Assembly (NCBI GenBank): GCA_949825065.1
Contig: OX463842.1
Location: forward strand, 1,247,501 to 1,311,500
Length of the DNA: 64,000 nt
Reading direction: 5' to 3'
From: Odontocerum albicorne
Lineage: Eukaryota; Arthropoda; Insecta; Trichoptera; Odontoceridae
The notes under the pieces were generated by a model. That model was not told the origin of the DNA. It saw only the letters and a list, made by a program, of their open reading frames with translations, and did no database searches. Made by a program: the position numbers and the translations under genes. Shown here one piece after another: positions 63,036 through 64,000 of the stretch (its first letter is position 1; the number at the start of each line of letters is the position of its first letter).

Positions 63036-64000
63036 ACTATAAATACTATGAAATTACATTGATTTTATATAGCTCGCGACGACCTCTCCATCGGAAGAAT
63101 TTACTGTGACTGAACCAAATGGCCGACAAACTCGCGGGACCAAACAAACTGATCGTTAGGACCCCCCCTACACGCCAGGTGTGCCAACTTTGAAACAAAA
63201 AATTTCCCCCGGCCTCAGGAGCCCTTGTAACCTTACTTTCTGGATCACCTCGTATTATATAAACTTTTCATAGATATTAATATCATTGAATTACATAACT
63301 TTTTTGTAATATACTATACAGTACATCCTGGTGGTTTGATTGCCATACGGAAATCTCTCCCAGCGAACCTGAAATATGTATTATAAAAGAAGTCTTACGT
63401 AAAAACAAAACAGATGCGTGAGACTCTCGCGTGGTAGAGTGAAACTTCTTAGCTCCTAGGAAAAGTTGATTTTATGTATTGTTTTTTTCCATTTATTAAC
63501 GATTTTTTTTTTGGATTAGGAAATGGTTATGTGGAATTTAATTCAATAAAATCTCTCCTTATTAAATAAAAATTATTTTAATAATTATATTTATATTTTT
63601 AAATATTAAATATATTAATATTTTTATGTTATTATTAAATATTAAACTAATTATTTTTAAATTACTATTTTATTCTTTATTTATTATTATAGTATTTTTA
63701 TTATATTGTTAATTGTGTATCTACTATTAATAATATTATTATAATATATTATTAATTAATTGTAATATAATAATAATTTTATTATTATTATTAAAGTAAG
63801 ATGAATACATAAGGGTGTGGGCTGAAAAACATCTGGTGTCCCCGTGGCTGGGTTCGCCCTATATTGGTGGGGCGTATTTTGGCCGAGGGGATGCTATTAG
63901 ATGAGCCCAGACCTTTTGATAGCTTCTGTGTCTGATGTATTGTCTGCAATTTATGTGTTTTGGAAGTGTCATTCAGGTGTGATCTTGTACATACTATGTT
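63036..64000. other. Non-coding; AT-only stretch 63540-63795
   Basis: 63060-63260 is GC-richer and unexplained (CTCGCGACGACCTCTCCATC, CAGGAGCCCTTGTAACCTTA). 63310-63370 (minus) looks like a SINE-1 tail remnant (GAGAGATTTCCGTATGGCAA, TCAAACCACCAGGATGTACT). 63540-63795 is almost pure A+T with TTAATAAT words. 63800-64000 carries CCCGTGGCTGGGTTCGCCCT, related to 31666. Confidence 0.35.

Noticed and set aside
63540..63795. Mitochondrial control-region-like insertion (NUMT)
   Set aside because: Only A+T composition supports it; no mitochondrial gene sequence is adjacent.

Overview
This window looks like 64 kb of AT-rich (roughly one third GC by eye) insect nuclear DNA. It holds no host gene that I can recognise. 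Almost everything identifiable is a transposable element, a decayed fragment of one, or a tandem repeat. The element mix is non-LTR retrotransposons with C-terminal GRR/RPRR tails, mori-type mariner, TTAA-flanked piggyBac-like MITEs and tRNA-headed SINEs. This points to an arthropod, most plausibly an insect and perhaps a moth; the order is inference at low confidence. There is no operon structure, and no rRNA or functional tRNA gene. The window is best read as intergenic or long-intron sequence.

Families named here for cross-reference. RTE-A: intact full-length copy at 46416-49751 (minus) with one 992-codon ORF, plus 5'-truncated copies at 5656-6337 and 23220-23676. LINE-B: the commonest family, at least fifteen short C-terminal/3'-end fragments reading like '..DR..W...SAYP'. 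LINE-C: 3' ends reading '..IQQWIDPG' stop followed by (ATG)n, at 9895-10730, 19797-19963 and 27386-27595. LINE-D: CR1/Jockey-like 3' ends at 1095-1830, 20450-20800 and 32625-33310. LINE-E: 'ASRPPGRPPKRW' tail at 35245-35440 and 61431-61829. LINE-F: tail reading 'WRG..KG.HG.HD.Q' at 23775-24231 and 58590-58800. LINE-G: zinc-finger tail, split by a mariner, at 24284-26100. SINE-1: tRNA-derived, many copies, sharing its 3' tail with LINE-D. DNA elements: mariner-1 (24475-25739), a long-TIR mariner derivative (30693-31464), two deletion derivatives of one Tc1/mariner element (4828-5392, 53600-54145), a piggyBac-like MITE (6546-7131, 28728-29352, 60884-61929, fragment 59615-59778) and a foldback element (35571-35695, 62951-63035).

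Layout. 0-9 kb: LINE-D end, a 500-bp trinucleotide microsatellite, Tc1 derivative, RTE-A fragment, MITE. 9-20 kb: decayed LINE-C, a truncated LINE beside a SINE tail, 50-bp and 31-bp tandem arrays, and a nested LINE-B/SINE-1/LINE-C cluster at 19.3-20 kb. 20-32 kb: LINE fragments, mariner-1 inside LINE-G, an LTR-like block, MITE, long-TIR mariner. 32-46 kb: LINE-D, several tandem arrays, a possible retroelement protease fragment at 45 kb. 46-52 kb: SINE-1, the full-length RTE-A with perfect 12-bp target-site duplications, then a 1.7-kb minisatellite organised as an eight-monomer higher-order repeat of about 386 bp. 52-64 kb: LINE-B fragments, hairpins, second Tc1 derivative, a MITE carrying a nested LINE-E, foldback half, and AT-only sequence.

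The strongest observations are the higher-order minisatellite, the intact and apparently recent RTE-A insertion, the 3' tail shared by SINE-1 and LINE-D, the datable nested insertions, and an apparent excess of the octamer TACGAGTA. I did not find a gene system that I would call a new functional pathway.
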